DNA of 64,000 nucleotides from contig JACBWW010000017.1 in NCBI GenBank assembly GCA_020086605.1, forward strand, positions 14,013,245 through 14,077,244. The letters are read 5' to 3'. The notes beneath the pieces were generated by a model that was given only the letters and a program-made list of their open reading frames with translations, was not told the origin of the DNA and did no database searches. Numbering within the stretch: the stretch's first letter is position 1; each line of letters begins with the position of its first letter. This stretch comes from Lanius collurio (lineage: Eukaryota > Chordata > Aves > Passeriformes > Laniidae). This document shows, piece by piece, positions 52,099 to 64,000 of this stretch. Position numbers and translations under genes: made by a program.

Positions 52099-52170
52099 AT
52101 TATAGAATCATAGAATTGTTTGGGTTAGAAGGGACCTTTAAAGATCATCTGGTCCAACCCCAAGAGCAGA
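52099..52170 (-). mobile_element. CR1 3'-terminal tail, young-looking fragment
   Basis: Here TATAGAATCATAGAATTG (52,101-52,118) carries degenerate copies of the 8-bp CR1 terminal repeat (reverse complement of ATTCTATG). It is followed by TTTGGGTTAGAAGGGACC, AAAGATCATCTGGTCCAACC and CCAAGAGCAGAA, which match the avian CR1 3' end closely. Similarity stops after about 70 bp, so this is a severely 5'-truncated insertion, as is typical of CR1. The intact tail suggests it is younger than the copy near 5.5 kb. Confidence 0.93.
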
Positions 52171-55100
52171 ACGGACACAGAAATGGACTTTGAAAGACAG
52201 TGAAATGCAAGATATGTGAACCTCTGAAAAGATCATAGTAGGGACAGAGAGTGGTGGGTTTTGTTGTACAGAAATGCAACAACCTGAGGATGAACAGTGG
52301 AGAAAAGGAAGAAGGTCTCATTGTAATTAAAATTAATATAACCTCAGCTGTGCCAGGTCTGAGATAGATTAGAATCAGTATTCCCATTGTAAATTAATCT
52401 CTCTAGAAGTGGGGACAGCAGAGGAAAAAGGTGCTGTTCCTAAAATAAAGAGCTATTCTGGAACCAGTCCATGTTGGTTAGAGAGAAAAGGCAACCAGGT
52501 GAAACCATCTGACTTGTGGCTATGTGCATGACTCAGAGGAGATACACACAGCTCTGGGGCATTTTCAAACATGAGGGACAAACTGAATGCACAGAACACC
52601 AGACTACCCTCCTTACCCAGCTGCACAAGCAAATCTGGGTTGATTTGCTATTATTTCATGAAGGTTTGCTGTGCTGTTACACACCCACTAAAAGTGTTGA
52701 AAACAGTTAGTGCTCAAAGCCACGAATTTACCTCATGCATGCACTGAAATACAACAGGGTGGTGCATGACTTAATTTATACTGTTTTCTTTTGCCTTTCC
52801 TACAAAACGAAGAAAAAAAAATTGCTCTTAGAAATATGTTGTCAGTGTTTGGAAGTAGATCTTAGAGAAAGCAACTCAACTCTTCAAGGAAGAAAAAGCC
52901 AACTAGTGAGAAGTGAAGGAAGAAGCAGCCACAAACATCTAAAAATAGAAAGTCCAGTAGGAAGTTCCCCTCCAGAGATTTAATCTGCTATTGTACTCAG
53001 ATCCTGGCATTACGAGTTAAAATCTACAAGAAGCTATCATCTTTAATACATCATCTCCTTCCTACTGTTCTTTAAAGCAAAGAAGCTGATTAAACATCCT
53101 GCCACACTCCAGTAAACTTAACAGCACATTTCTTCATCTTGCACTGAAAAAGGTCAGTCACATGTTAAATTGCTCCCCTTTGTGTGAATTTACACTCAGC
53201 ACAGGACTAAGTCAATAAGGGCTATACTTCTGATCTTTTCAACAAACTAAGCAATAAAAAGTAGGACATGGCCTCTTACTTCAGAGAAATGCTGAAAATC
53301 AAGTATTTCTCACTCTTTCAAAATGTTTGACTTTTACATTTGCTTAGTGAAGATTCAGATTAACTAGTGTGGTATATTTCACTAGAATATTAATATCTCC
53401 CAAGGCACTAAAAAAGCAAACACCTTTACCCTCATTTTATAAAGCAGTAATGATCTTAAAAGTTATAGCTTTATCATTCCCTAAAATGCAAGTATAAAAT
53501 TCAGAAGAAAGTTTTAAGGCTTTTAACAAAAGGAATAAAACCAAAAATACAAGTGTGAAATTATTAGACATTAGCACATATTAGCATTTATTTTATTTAA
53601 GTAGTATCACTCTATACACACTTCTCTGAACAGCTGAACTACTGACTAAAAAGAGGTCATTGTGTACAGCTGCCAAAATCCTGTTTGTCAAAAAGTGTAA
53701 TTATTCTGGGGAATACGGTGGTGGGATCTGGGAAAAACAATTTTTGAGGTTCCTGCTGTAGCCTGAAAATTCTTTTAAGGTTTTTGTGCCTTTGGGTACC
53801 TGTTGAAGTTGGTAGGAAAACACGTTTGATTTTTAAAGGCACTAGGTTGGAGGTTCTGCTGGACAATACTTTTCACGCAAGGCATGGGTTCCAAAGCATA
53901 CTTATAATCATCTCACTCTCACCTGCATGAAAATAAGAACAGGTAAGTGACTCCTCTCGATTGTCATGGCAGCACAAGGGGTCAAAAAACCAGAGGGGGA
54001 TTGTGGGAGGACTTTCCCGAACATTTGCCTACACAAGAGGAACAGGCTAGCTATTACTGTTGCACCCTTTCAGTACAGGAGATGTTTTGAGTGGTAAAGG
54101 TCTTTGTTCTTTGCATAGCAGAAATGCTACAATCCTGGGAAGGGAAAGGAATGATGGACCAAACAGCTTCCCAAAATGCACAGTTAATATTAAAACCAAG
54201 GTGGTTTTTGAGTTGGAAACCAGCAAATCTGTGAGTGTAATTCAACACCACTGCCCTTTGCGACAAGGGAGTTCGACTGGATAGAGGAATTCTCCTTGCA
54301 CTTGTGGGCTCCCAAACAAAAGCAAGATGCCAGAAGGTCAGAGCAGCACTAAGTCCAGGCATGTGGTCTTGGGAGCTCCAGCAGCCCCTGGCACCCTCTC
54401 TCCCTGTTAGCCCAGAATGGCTGCACCTATGCCCCAGCTCAGGGGCTGGGAGGCATTCTGCTCTCCGGAAAGCCAGGAGATGAAGCTCTGGCGTATTTTG
54501 CAATACTGCTGGGTAACTGAACACAACCTGCAGTGTAAGAGTGGTTAGCAGACATCCACACTCTGGGTTTTACGGGATCTGTCAAATGAAAATGAAAGGC
54601 AGTACTGACCTTCACCTCAACTCCCTCGGTTTTTCGTATTTTAAGTACAGCAACCTGGATGAGTAAATGGATATACTCCATGCTACCCTGGAGTACATCA
54701 CCTGTGCTCTCTTACCTGCATTTAGAATGTAACCAAAACCTTTAAACTCCCCTCGCCTTTCCCTTCTCTGTGGGCTTTAAAGCAGTAATAGGCAGTATGT
54801 TCTGGAACCACTGTTAGTTTGTCCCCTTGGTATATGTGACAGTAGGAAAGGACAGGCAAGTATTTACAGCTATCCACGGTTAACAGTGCATGCAGAACTC
54901 CTGATGGCAGAGGAAGCATAAACCCCTTCCTCACAGGATAAAAAGACAATATATCACAATCTGAATACACAATGTACTTACTGTTCTTAGTATTTGCACC
55001 TGGTAACCCTTGAATCTAATAATACAACCTTAATATTCTATAATACAGTGCCAATATAGAATTTCTTCGATATGCAAACAAAAAAAACCAATTCTGAATT

Positions 55101-55193
55101 GTGAAACAACTGTCCAAGATACTTCTGGAGCATCAATTCCCTTATTGTCTCTCAAAAAGATGCACAGAACTCTTTGTGTTCTCCTCACTGCAA

Positions 55194-55207
55194 ACACACA
55201 CACACAC
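55194..55207. repeat. Short (CA)7 microsatellite
   Basis: Seven AC dinucleotides in the upstream flank. Confidence 0.9.
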
Positions 55208-55693
55208 TTACACCACCCAGAGACACTGGGCACTCATGCAACAAGCACGAGTGGTGACAGCACCTCTGGCAGCTCCCTCCCAGAATGAGAACAGAGAGGG
55301 TCTACAAGAGCCCACCAGGTAGGAAATGAAGCAAACCAAACGCGTAAGAGAGGAGCAGATGAAAGGTGGCTTTCTTGCAGCCACAGCTGCTGGGAAGGCA
55401 AGGAGCCACCTGCACCAGAAGGACCAACCTACCCTACACAGATCCCACCACTACCAGGATGATTTTCTGCAATGGAGGAGTTTCAACATGTAATAGAAAT
55501 CAAGTTTATTTGATTTGAATTCTGGGCTCCCAAGACATAAGCCATAACCTGCTATGAGGTGGTAATGTTGCTGCAAGAAGACATCCCTTCTTCCCTCAGC
55601 TGCTCACTTCCAGTCCCTGTCCCTACAGACTTCTGCATAGCCACACACTGAACCATGACAGCTCAGGGAACTGACCCTGCTGAAACTAACCTT

Positions 55694-55713
55694 AAAAAAA
55701 AAAAAAAAAAAAA
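55694..55713. repeat. 20-base poly(A) run
   Basis: An uninterrupted A run in the upstream flank, followed by a TC-rich stretch. No retrocopy is recognised on either side. Confidence 0.95.
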
Positions 55714-57494
55714 TCTCTTTTTTTCTTTCTCTGGGTTGGTGGCTTCACTGCAAAGCATAACCCATGCTGAGACTCTATGAGAAAGGAGGAAATTATTAAT
55801 TGTACACTGGGTCAAATACTAAAAGAGTGAATTGGTAAATATGTTATTCCATATACTTTATTGGAAAGCTAACCACAATTTCCTCCACCAATTTCAGCAA
55901 CATTCAGAATACCTTTTTATGCTTTTAAGTTAATTTAAATTATCTTTGATGCTGCACCTATTGGGGACACTTAGTAGGTGTGCTGAACATAAGGCACAGA
56001 AGAAAATTACTTTGCTCTACTTGGCAGAGGCAACCTATATGCTGGTCTCACTACATCCAATTTCATCTAATCTTGAAAGCAAAGTGGTCCTGAACATGTT
56101 CAAGTCTGAGTCAGAGTTCTCAACCCCCCTAAAACGCAACCACTTCTTTTGCACCATATGGCAGCAATCCTGTGTCAGCAACACTGTACAACAGTTTTTC
56201 AGAAGAAGAATGAAGAGCAAGTTCTCTGCTTGAAACTGAAGAGAGATTTATCCCACAAAAGTATGCTGCACATCATTACCCAAACCGGAACAAAGGCAGG
56301 AACTCAGTATTCAAGTGTTATGGGAACTTTACAGTGAAGGGTCAGGGATTTGATCTGATGTCCAAGTGAAATACTAGTTACAGTTTGCACAGCGCCATCA
56401 GACAGACAATACAGTTTTGCTGAGAAACTATTTATTAAATGTTATGGAAGCAAAATATTAAGCTATGAAGTTCCATTATACTTGGAGCCTTTGACCCTAG
56501 TTAATCCTGGAGTTCAAGCTCTGATAATCTATGTGCTTGAAGCTTCTTGGTGGATAATGGAAAATTCTGCTCCATTTCCTCTGGGACTTCATGCTCATTA
56601 GTCACAGCATACCAATTAAAAGCTTTGTTGGAAAACCAGAGGAATGTGACACAGCACATGTACAAACCAGGAAGCTTCATTCACATATAACATGGATGAA
56701 TGGCTCTGTATGGAAAGCCAAGCATCGCATTAGCAGGTCGTGTGCATCAGCCTGCAAGATCAACAAAAGACGTGCAAGAATTTTTAAGTCAGCACTCTCA
56801 GTAAGCAGCGAATTTTCATTTTGAACAATGGGAGTTACAGTATTTTTCACAGTCCACACCCTCCTTCTAACCAAAGGTAAAGTATTTTAAAAGTTATGTT
56901 TTCTTACTTTGCTAGTCTGGCAATTATCTAGCAGGAAATCACTAAACATCATCAGTTACCAACCAGTTTCTTTTCCTAACCATCAGAGGTGAAGCTGGGG
57001 TTAGTGACCTGGCAAGCTACTTATGACTAGAATAACAACCATTTTCAAAAGGGATTATTGCCACTATGAACCACTGTCAAGTATCTGTAACAGCAATTCT
57101 CAATTAAGGAAAGAATAGTACTCAGCGTCTGTGCTCTGATCATGCAGTTAATAACCGACTCCACCTCAATCAAAACAAAAGTGGGATTTAACAAGGAGAT
57201 TGATTTTTGCCACAGTTTTGTGCTACCATTCTGTGCTCAATCATTTACTCCAGAACTTAAAAAATAATGGTCAGCTAGAGTGGTAAAAAATTCAATTTGC
57301 TATATTTTATTAACCCTTAAGGCTATTGCCCCACAGTGAACGAGCTGCTCCCAGGAGGTTTTAGGGTTAACATCTTCCACTGATAGCAGGCTATAAACTC
57401 AGCAGAGGCAATAGCTCTACCTTTCAACTTCTATCTTTATTTCTACATTTCAAAAACAGCATAATAGTGATGCTTAGCATATTTCTTATATTAT

Positions 57495-57524
57495 AGACAG
57501 AATATTTCGTAAAATATTCTGTCT
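57495..57524. repeat. Perfect 13-bp inverted repeat with 4-base loop
   Basis: Left arm AGACAGAATATTT (57,495-57,507), loop CGTA, right arm AAATATTCTGTCT (57,512-57,524). The arms are exact reverse complements. It is too short for a microRNA precursor and has no flanking element that I recognise. Confidence 0.95.
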
Positions 57525-60500
57525 GTGACAGGGATGATCACAGTAGAGTTTATTCCTCCTCCAGCACACTGGGAATCACTTTTTCCCTGCCCTTTTTCTT
57601 ATTACCATTACATCCTTATATTGTTTATCCTTGGTGATGGCAGCTCACCAGATGGGGCCAAAAGCCAAGGCAGTGACCACAATCGCAGCACCTCTGCAGC
57701 TCCCACTCTGCCCTGGGTGTCTGGGTCCTGGAAAAGGACAGGGACAGCTCTTGCCCTGTCTGACCATCACAGAGCCAGGAGGTGGCAAGAGGGAAGGAGG
57801 TGAGAAGTGATCTTGTTCTTTCTCAACTTAGCAGCACCAAAAATTGTTGGCTATGGTCACTGGTCCCACCAAGCACAGCAAGAAGCCAAACTTCACTCTT
57901 AAAAGCTCCTTACAGAAACCTTAACTCTGCATCTTTTCATTTTACCTACAAGAAATGGTATCTAAATTTGGGAGCTCTTAAACTAAATAATTGTTCATAT
58001 TGTATGAAGAAAATGCTTACTTGGGCAAACCCCCCCATAGTTTACAAATCCCTACTGTCAGGAGTGATGGCACTGAGCTGCCTTGCTGAAGGAATGGGCT
58101 CGGCTGGACTCGGGAGACTCCTTGAGGTCGGGCTGAAACTGCGTCCATCCCTGCAGAGCACTGCAGGCCCTCCCACCTTTACTGTGCCACACCTGACAGG
58201 GAGCCAGGAGAATCTCCTGATGACTTGAGAAGGGGATGGCATCTCCTTCCTCCCCACATATCAGAGGAAAGGTGGGAGCAAAGCCAATGACGACTCAAAG
58301 AGAAGCTATGAAGGCAAACGGAGTTAACAGAATGGGTCCTTCTCCTCCCCCAGACCCTCCTAGCCACAACTGAGACTTTCTCTTAGAAAGGCTATGGCTT
58401 TCCTCTCATTTAAATCTAGTGTGAAGCTGCTCAGTGGTGTACTTAGTGAAGGTAGAAATGAAATGAAATGACAAACAGCCGCCTTCTTTGTATAAATTCA
58501 AAGAACAGGATTAAAGCTGCTCAGAACACCTATTTTTCTTTCAGTTTTCACAGAGCTTGTATTAAAAATCTATATCCTGCTTGGAAGATGTGAGAAGGAG
58601 ACAGAGTAGAAGCTCTGTGGTATTTTGAACCTAAAGAGCTAAGATGTCCTTGGGTTTAGCACAGCCCTGCATCCACATCCCCACTAAAATCCAAAATAAA
58701 TTTTGGACTCTTAATTTGCTTTGTGGATTTTGAGCATTTAAGTTACAGGCATAGTATTTCCACCAATTTCATTCTGTAACTCTAATGCTGAGATTCTTTT
58801 TTTCTTTTCCTGGAATCAGAGGTTTAAATTTACATTTAGGATTCCAGGAGCTGGAGCACTGAGAAAATCTAAAGCTGGAAAAAGACATGAGACTTTTTTT
58901 ATATCAATGTCAAAGGCTGCTTACTTCAAACTATATATTTATGGGTTCACAGTCATAACTAAATTAATTAATAGGAAAATAATTTAAAAAAGTATAAAAT
59001 CCTTCCCCAATCAGCTCTTATTTAAGATCAGTCTGATGCCTGCTAACACACCATACTAAAATTAATAGTTTTAGGAAGGTAATTTTTTCTTAATGTTCAC
59101 CAGGGCAGCTCATAGTCTCTCACTAAAGCAAAGTATCTACTCTTTTATTACTCTAATTTTTCATGTTGCCTTTGATGGATACAGCTGCAAGTAAAAGTTA
59201 GACCATTATCTTGAGAGAGTTATACTCTCGTTCAATGACACATTAAACATATTCTCTTTTAAAATGGAATCTTATTTTAGTTTAAGTGAAAATAATTGAA
59301 AAACTACCAGTATGTGCCTATTACTCTAATCACCTACTTAAACAAATTGTGGAAATAAATTACTCATGAGTGAGTGGAACAGAACTTCAGGATAAAATAT
59401 TTTGATTCAAATACCTGCTTGCAGCTCATGCCATAAAAGTTATTAAAAAAACCCCAAAATACATGTATATAGACAGATTGCAGTAACTGTTCCATTTTCA
59501 TCATGAGAAAGGTGAAAATAAATTTCAATATAAAAACACAAGTAAACTATGAATCAGTAAAATAATCCTTTCCTGTACAGGGAAAGTACTTCACATTTTA
59601 TTTACAGTAGCAAAAGTCCAAAGAAAAAGTACTTACTCATAATTTTCTTGTTAAAATAATCCAGTTTCCAGTTAGCAAACAAATACAAAGCACTTGAGAG
59701 TGATTTTGTGAGATTGTTTTCCTTAGGGGATTAGTGAAATCTTTTGAACTTTTTCATTCTTCTACATTTCTCATCATACCCCTTTCTAGCTTAAAAAAAA
59801 TCATTTTTTAAAAATATATATCTTTCTAATAGATAAAAATTTCAGGCAGCAGAATCACCCTGAGCCTTTGAACAGGTCCCTTGTACTCCCCATGACATTA
59901 ATCGCCACTTTGCTCACATATGTCACAGCAGTGTGAGGACATCTGAAGGAAAAGGAGCTCTGAGGTTATGTGTGCTAAAGGATTTCCTGCTGCAGGCTCC
60001 CTGCTGAGGCACAGATTCCAGGGGTGAGGCACTGACTTGCTCAGGGTGTCCATTTGCAGGCACCCAGAGCACAAGGGAGGAATGCACACCCAGCAATGGA
60101 GGGATGTGCTCGCTGCTTTGCCAGGCCAGTCCCAGGCAATGCTCATCCTCAATGCCAAAGGATCATTTCCTACCTTCTAATTTTTCACATTTAGAAATTT
60201 TTCCCATCACATTTCAGTTTATAGAAACACATAAAGCTACCTGTGGTGCACCTAGAGTCTGTGCTTAGCAGTTTCCCCTTCCTGTCCACAGACATCTGTC
60301 CTGCCCCTCCATCCTTATCTAAGATGAGCAGCTTCAGTTTACACACTCAGTACCTTGCAAAAGCATAGTATAGAAAATTAATTCTTAAAAGGATTTATAT
60401 TTTTTTCCCTCTCATCACAAATATGTTTCTGCTTCTGTAGACAACGTGTTCCACTTTGCAGACAGAAGGGGCACTGCCTGCTCTGGCAGAAGCATTCCTC

Positions 60501-60577
60501 TTGCGTACAAAAGGAAAACTGCACACAGCCCAGCACAGGAATAATTCTAATCACCAAAGTTACATGGTCAGTCATAT

Positions 60578-60613
60578 TGAAATCTCAGCTGAAATCTCAG
60601 GTGAAATCTCAGA
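60578..60613. repeat. Three tandem 12-mers TGAAATCTCAG(C/G/A)
   Basis: Three head-to-tail copies at 60,578-60,589, 60,590-60,601 and 60,602-60,613 differ only in the last base of each unit. No function is recognised. Confidence 0.95.
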
Positions 60614-63600
60614 AAATAAACAAAGCACTTTCTCTTAAAAAAGAAAGAAAAAAAAAAAGCCTTCTGCATGTATTATGATATGCTGAGGGAGGCTTTTTCC
60701 CATTCTCTAATTTTTGCAATACCAACCTGCCCATTTGAAAATAAAGGAAGCTTCTACCACTTATTTTGACTCATTTTTAAAAGCATGTTTTCCATGGAGT
60801 TGAAATCACATGCAAAGGTTTGCCCTTCAAATGCAGTTAAACAAACCAAGATGAAAAACCTCTCCTTGCCTTTGATTTTATGGTGGAGTGCAATGGAAAC
60901 CCTTCCAAAGTGGCTCCGAGTCCTGAAGGTGCTTATTTCACACTATCCCAACAGAAGCATCCTATGAGTGCAAAAATCAGTAATTTTCCCCTTGAGGAGT
61001 CAGACAAATCCCTTCTCCTCTAAATTTTCCAAAGGTTTCTTCCTTACCATTGGCTGGACTCCTCTGCTTCTTGATTGCCCAGTCCAGGGGCATGAACAAA
61101 ATCCATCTGGCCACTTGGACCACTTTGAAGAGTAACCAACTTTATATTATGCAATGGCAGGGAAAAATGGGCAAACCTTCCTACCCTTTATTTTAAGAAA
61201 GATGTGGTCTTCTGGCCTTCACAGCACTCGACTGTTATTTCTACAGCCATGGATTTGGCCATCACAGCAGCTTTAAATTTTCATCCTCAAGACCACATTC
61301 ATTCACTCTCACTTCATCCAACCATAGACAGTGGTCCAATTACAAAATTAATACAAGGAAAAATATGCACAGAGAAGAGGAGAAACAGAATAAACTAAAG
61401 CCAGACAGAGGCAGCAAAGGGAATTAAAAGCTTGTTACAATGGAGAGAATAAGAGGTGAGAAAGCTGAGGGAGGGTAAAGAAGAGGTAAGAGAGTAAGAT
61501 GAAATAAAGTTAAGGGAAAGAAAAATCTGACAATAGTGAAGAGAAATAATATTTTTAATCTTGAATACAGGACTTTGACAGTCTGTGTCACACATGCAAC
61601 CACAAATTGTATCATAGAAACCTATTTTCATGGGGGCTGGTGAGCTGGACTCTGCTGACACCATATTCTATTCCTGAAGCTCAGTTTTTAAGGGTTTAAG
61701 ACTATGTAATTCACATATAGGAAGAAGACAAAGTGGGAAAATTGTATATTCAGATATAAAAGACAAGAACTGACTTTGCTTATGTTGATGAATGTATTAC
61801 CTAAAGAAAAGTTATGTAACATCACCATTGCTCAAATAAACAAGCAAGTAGCAAAGCTGGTTATTACAGCTTGCTAAGGGAGAATTGCCTCTATTAATAA
61901 ATTTCAAAAAGGAAATGTAAGCTTTTAGATGTCCTTTCTCCATTGCTTTAGGGGGCTTTTTAAACAGAAAACAGAACATTAAACTTGTCCCACTTTCAAA
62001 GTTGGAGCTATGTAGTCCATCTCCCCACACTGACTACTCTCCTAAGTAAGAATTTGCAATCTCTCTCAGTAACTGAAGCAAAGAGAAGAAGATTTTAGCT
62101 TTGATAATGATTGGCAAATTTCAAACAGTTTGGATTAGCAAACCCCAAAAGTTGAATATGAATATTCAGATTTTGCTACACAGCATGGTCTGCAAATTGA
62201 GGATAGAAATCTCAGATGATAGCTATCTTAGATCTCCTCCAAGATCCCCCACATGCCCTAGTTATGTCTAAGCAGGAAATAACACAAAAACAACCAATAT
62301 ATTTAGTAATGAAATGCACCGTTGTTCTGAACATTCAAAACAATAATGTTGAGGGAAAAGATTCACTGAGAAATCACAAAATTGAAGCTAGGCTCGCTTC
62401 ATATTGGGCCCATCCCTATTCCACCTACATTCCTTAAGCAGTGTATCATTTGTAATTCTTGAAATAGGCAGTCTTCCCACCTGTGGCAGGTCCCGCTGGT
62501 GACTCATCATTGCCTGGCAGAGAAATCCCTCCCCATGCCCACACCCACTGGAGACCTTGTCGAAAGACTGGGATTAGTGCAAACCAAGGACAATGCCAGA
62601 TCCAATTCTGCATCTCTGCTGGGCTCAAGGGGCATCCTCCCTGCCCCAGGACTCCACACCACATTTCCATCCTAGCTACACCATCAAAACTGAGCTGGAA
62701 GCAATGAAATTGCCTTAATGGAGCCAAAATTCAAAAAGCCACTCTGTGTGAAGCAGGATTACCCATTTGCAGAGGAAATTCCAGGACAGCAGCAGCACAG
62801 CAAAGCTCATGGCTGGATCCTGCCCTGTGGCAGCTGTCACAAATGCCACCCTCCAGCAGGAATCCTCCCGCCTCTCTGAAAACACTGTGTCTTCTAAACA
62901 ACCCTGCAGGCAACTGCCTAATAATTTCCTGGGATTCATTTATTCACCAAACTCTCCAAGTCTGTGCAAATGATCATCATTTACTTGAAACGAATTGGAA
63001 AAAATAACAAACAAGCAGAACACTTAACCCAACGCTCCAGTTCCAGGAACACATCACTGTATTGTTATCTTTGCCCTTAGAAATCTTCCGCCATGCATCA
63101 CCTCCAAGGACAAACATTTTGGCAGAGGGAGAAAGTTCACAGCATGCCATCAAAGTTAGGGATTTGTTTTTGCTCACGTTATGACTTACACATTTCACAA
63201 AATCAACAAACAATTTACATTATTTCAGATATGGATCTTTTCCATCTCAATGGCACTTAATTCCTTCAAGCTAAAAAAGGAAGCCCCAAAAAAACAGAAT
63301 AACTAAAGTGACATTATAAGAAACATAGCCTGAGGCTGCCAAAATCTTTCGGTGCCATTGTAGGAAAGACTGCATTACTGAACTACACCAAACACCATTT
63401 CCAGCAGAAACCTTTCCTTCTCCTTTACTGCCACAAGGAGGATTACATTACACAGCACTGTGCTAAGCCCATTTATACAATTCTACTTCTTTAATCGGGC
63501 AATTAAAATAATCAGCTCAACTTCTCACACTAATCATAGAAGTATTAATGTAAGACACTAACTGCTTTTTTGCTGTGAGATTTTCTTCTCTATGCCAAAT

Positions 63601-64000
63601 ATGAGAGTCATAAAGCTTATGCTCCCCATAAGTTGCAAGGAATTGAGTTTTACTGCAAAAAGGTAACATCAAAAATAATTACTGTTATAAATATACAGCA
63701 AAATACAGCCACACTTGGCATATATCAAGCTTTTACATTAAAAACTTAGCAAAATGGCAGCTGCAGTATGGTTTTCCCTTTTTTTCCCCCAATGTAAAAA
63801 TCACTTTTACTAAAAGAAAGTGGAAAAAAAATGTTTAAAATAAAAAATGTTTAGAAGTATAGGTAGGTTTTCCTTTAACAGAAAAATACACACAGTAAAA
63901 AGGGGGCAAATTAGTTTAAGTCTCCCCAAACAAGGAAAATTTTGTTTATAAAGTTATTGTGTGTAGTTTTTGGAGATATGAGTATTATGCAGGGGTTTTC

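Larger units (their letters stand above)
52171..64000. other. Upstream flank to window end; no gene seen
   Basis: AT-rich sequence with short simple repeats, the 13-bp hairpin at 57.5 kb and the 12-mer triplet at 60.6 kb. The longest frames (54,054-54,524 minus; 57,782-58,228 plus) have no domain I recognise, no splice context and overlap other frames. Confidence 0.65.

Noticed and set aside
54054..54524. 156-residue minus-strand frame, possible upstream exon
   Set aside because: No similarity I recognise to KIAA1217 or neighbours, and no clear acceptor/donor pair in a phase compatible with exon 2.
57480..57530. Perfect hairpin as a microRNA precursor
   Set aside because: The stem is 13 bp; canonical precursors need about 30 paired bases, and the flanks do not extend the pairing.
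57782..58228. 148-residue plus-strand frame
   Set aside because: No recognisable domain or splice context; compositionally like surrounding non-coding DNA.

Overview
This is vertebrate nuclear DNA, almost certainly from a bird. It is AT-rich, has very long non-coding stretches and no bacterial-style gene packing. Its recognisable repeats are CR1 retrotransposon remnants: a 3' fragment near 5.5 kb, a short 3' tail near 52.1 kb, and older, strongly diverged CR1 pieces near 33.9, 36.6 and 40.5-41.3 kb. A two-base N gap at 26,809-26,810 marks it as part of a draft assembly. Most open reading frames are chance frames in non-coding DNA.

One protein-coding gene can be supported, on the minus strand: the 5' end of KIAA1217 (sickle tail, SKT). 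Two coding exons are visible. Exon 1 (29,659-29,728) holds the ATG and 23 codons plus one base. Exon 2 (24,259-24,545) supplies the next two bases and 95 codons. The phases match exactly (1 + 2), both introns have consensus splice signals, and the joined 357 nt encode the first 119 residues. The rest of the protein, including the AIP3-like and coiled-coil parts, must be encoded beyond position 1.

Layout from left to right: 1-24,258 is KIAA1217 intron 2 (incomplete), containing a CR1 copy, an isolated CpG-dense patch near 13.3 kb, a TG/TA/CA microsatellite near 22.2 kb and stretches that look like regulatory DNA. 24,259-24,545 is exon 2. 24,546-29,658 is intron 1. 29,659-29,728 is exon 1. From 29,729 to about 30,060 lies a CpG-island promoter/5'UTR containing a GC-rich minisatellite. 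From 30.1 kb to the end is upstream flank, or an intron of a longer isoform, with relic CR1s, simple repeats, a perfect 13-bp hairpin and candidate enhancers.

I found no mobile element with intact coding capacity, no CRISPR array, no tRNA or rRNA gene, and no convincing undescribed system. The points most worth following are the promoter minisatellite with its higher-order 48-bp repeat, the intronic CpG patch, and a few candidate conserved regulatory stretches.
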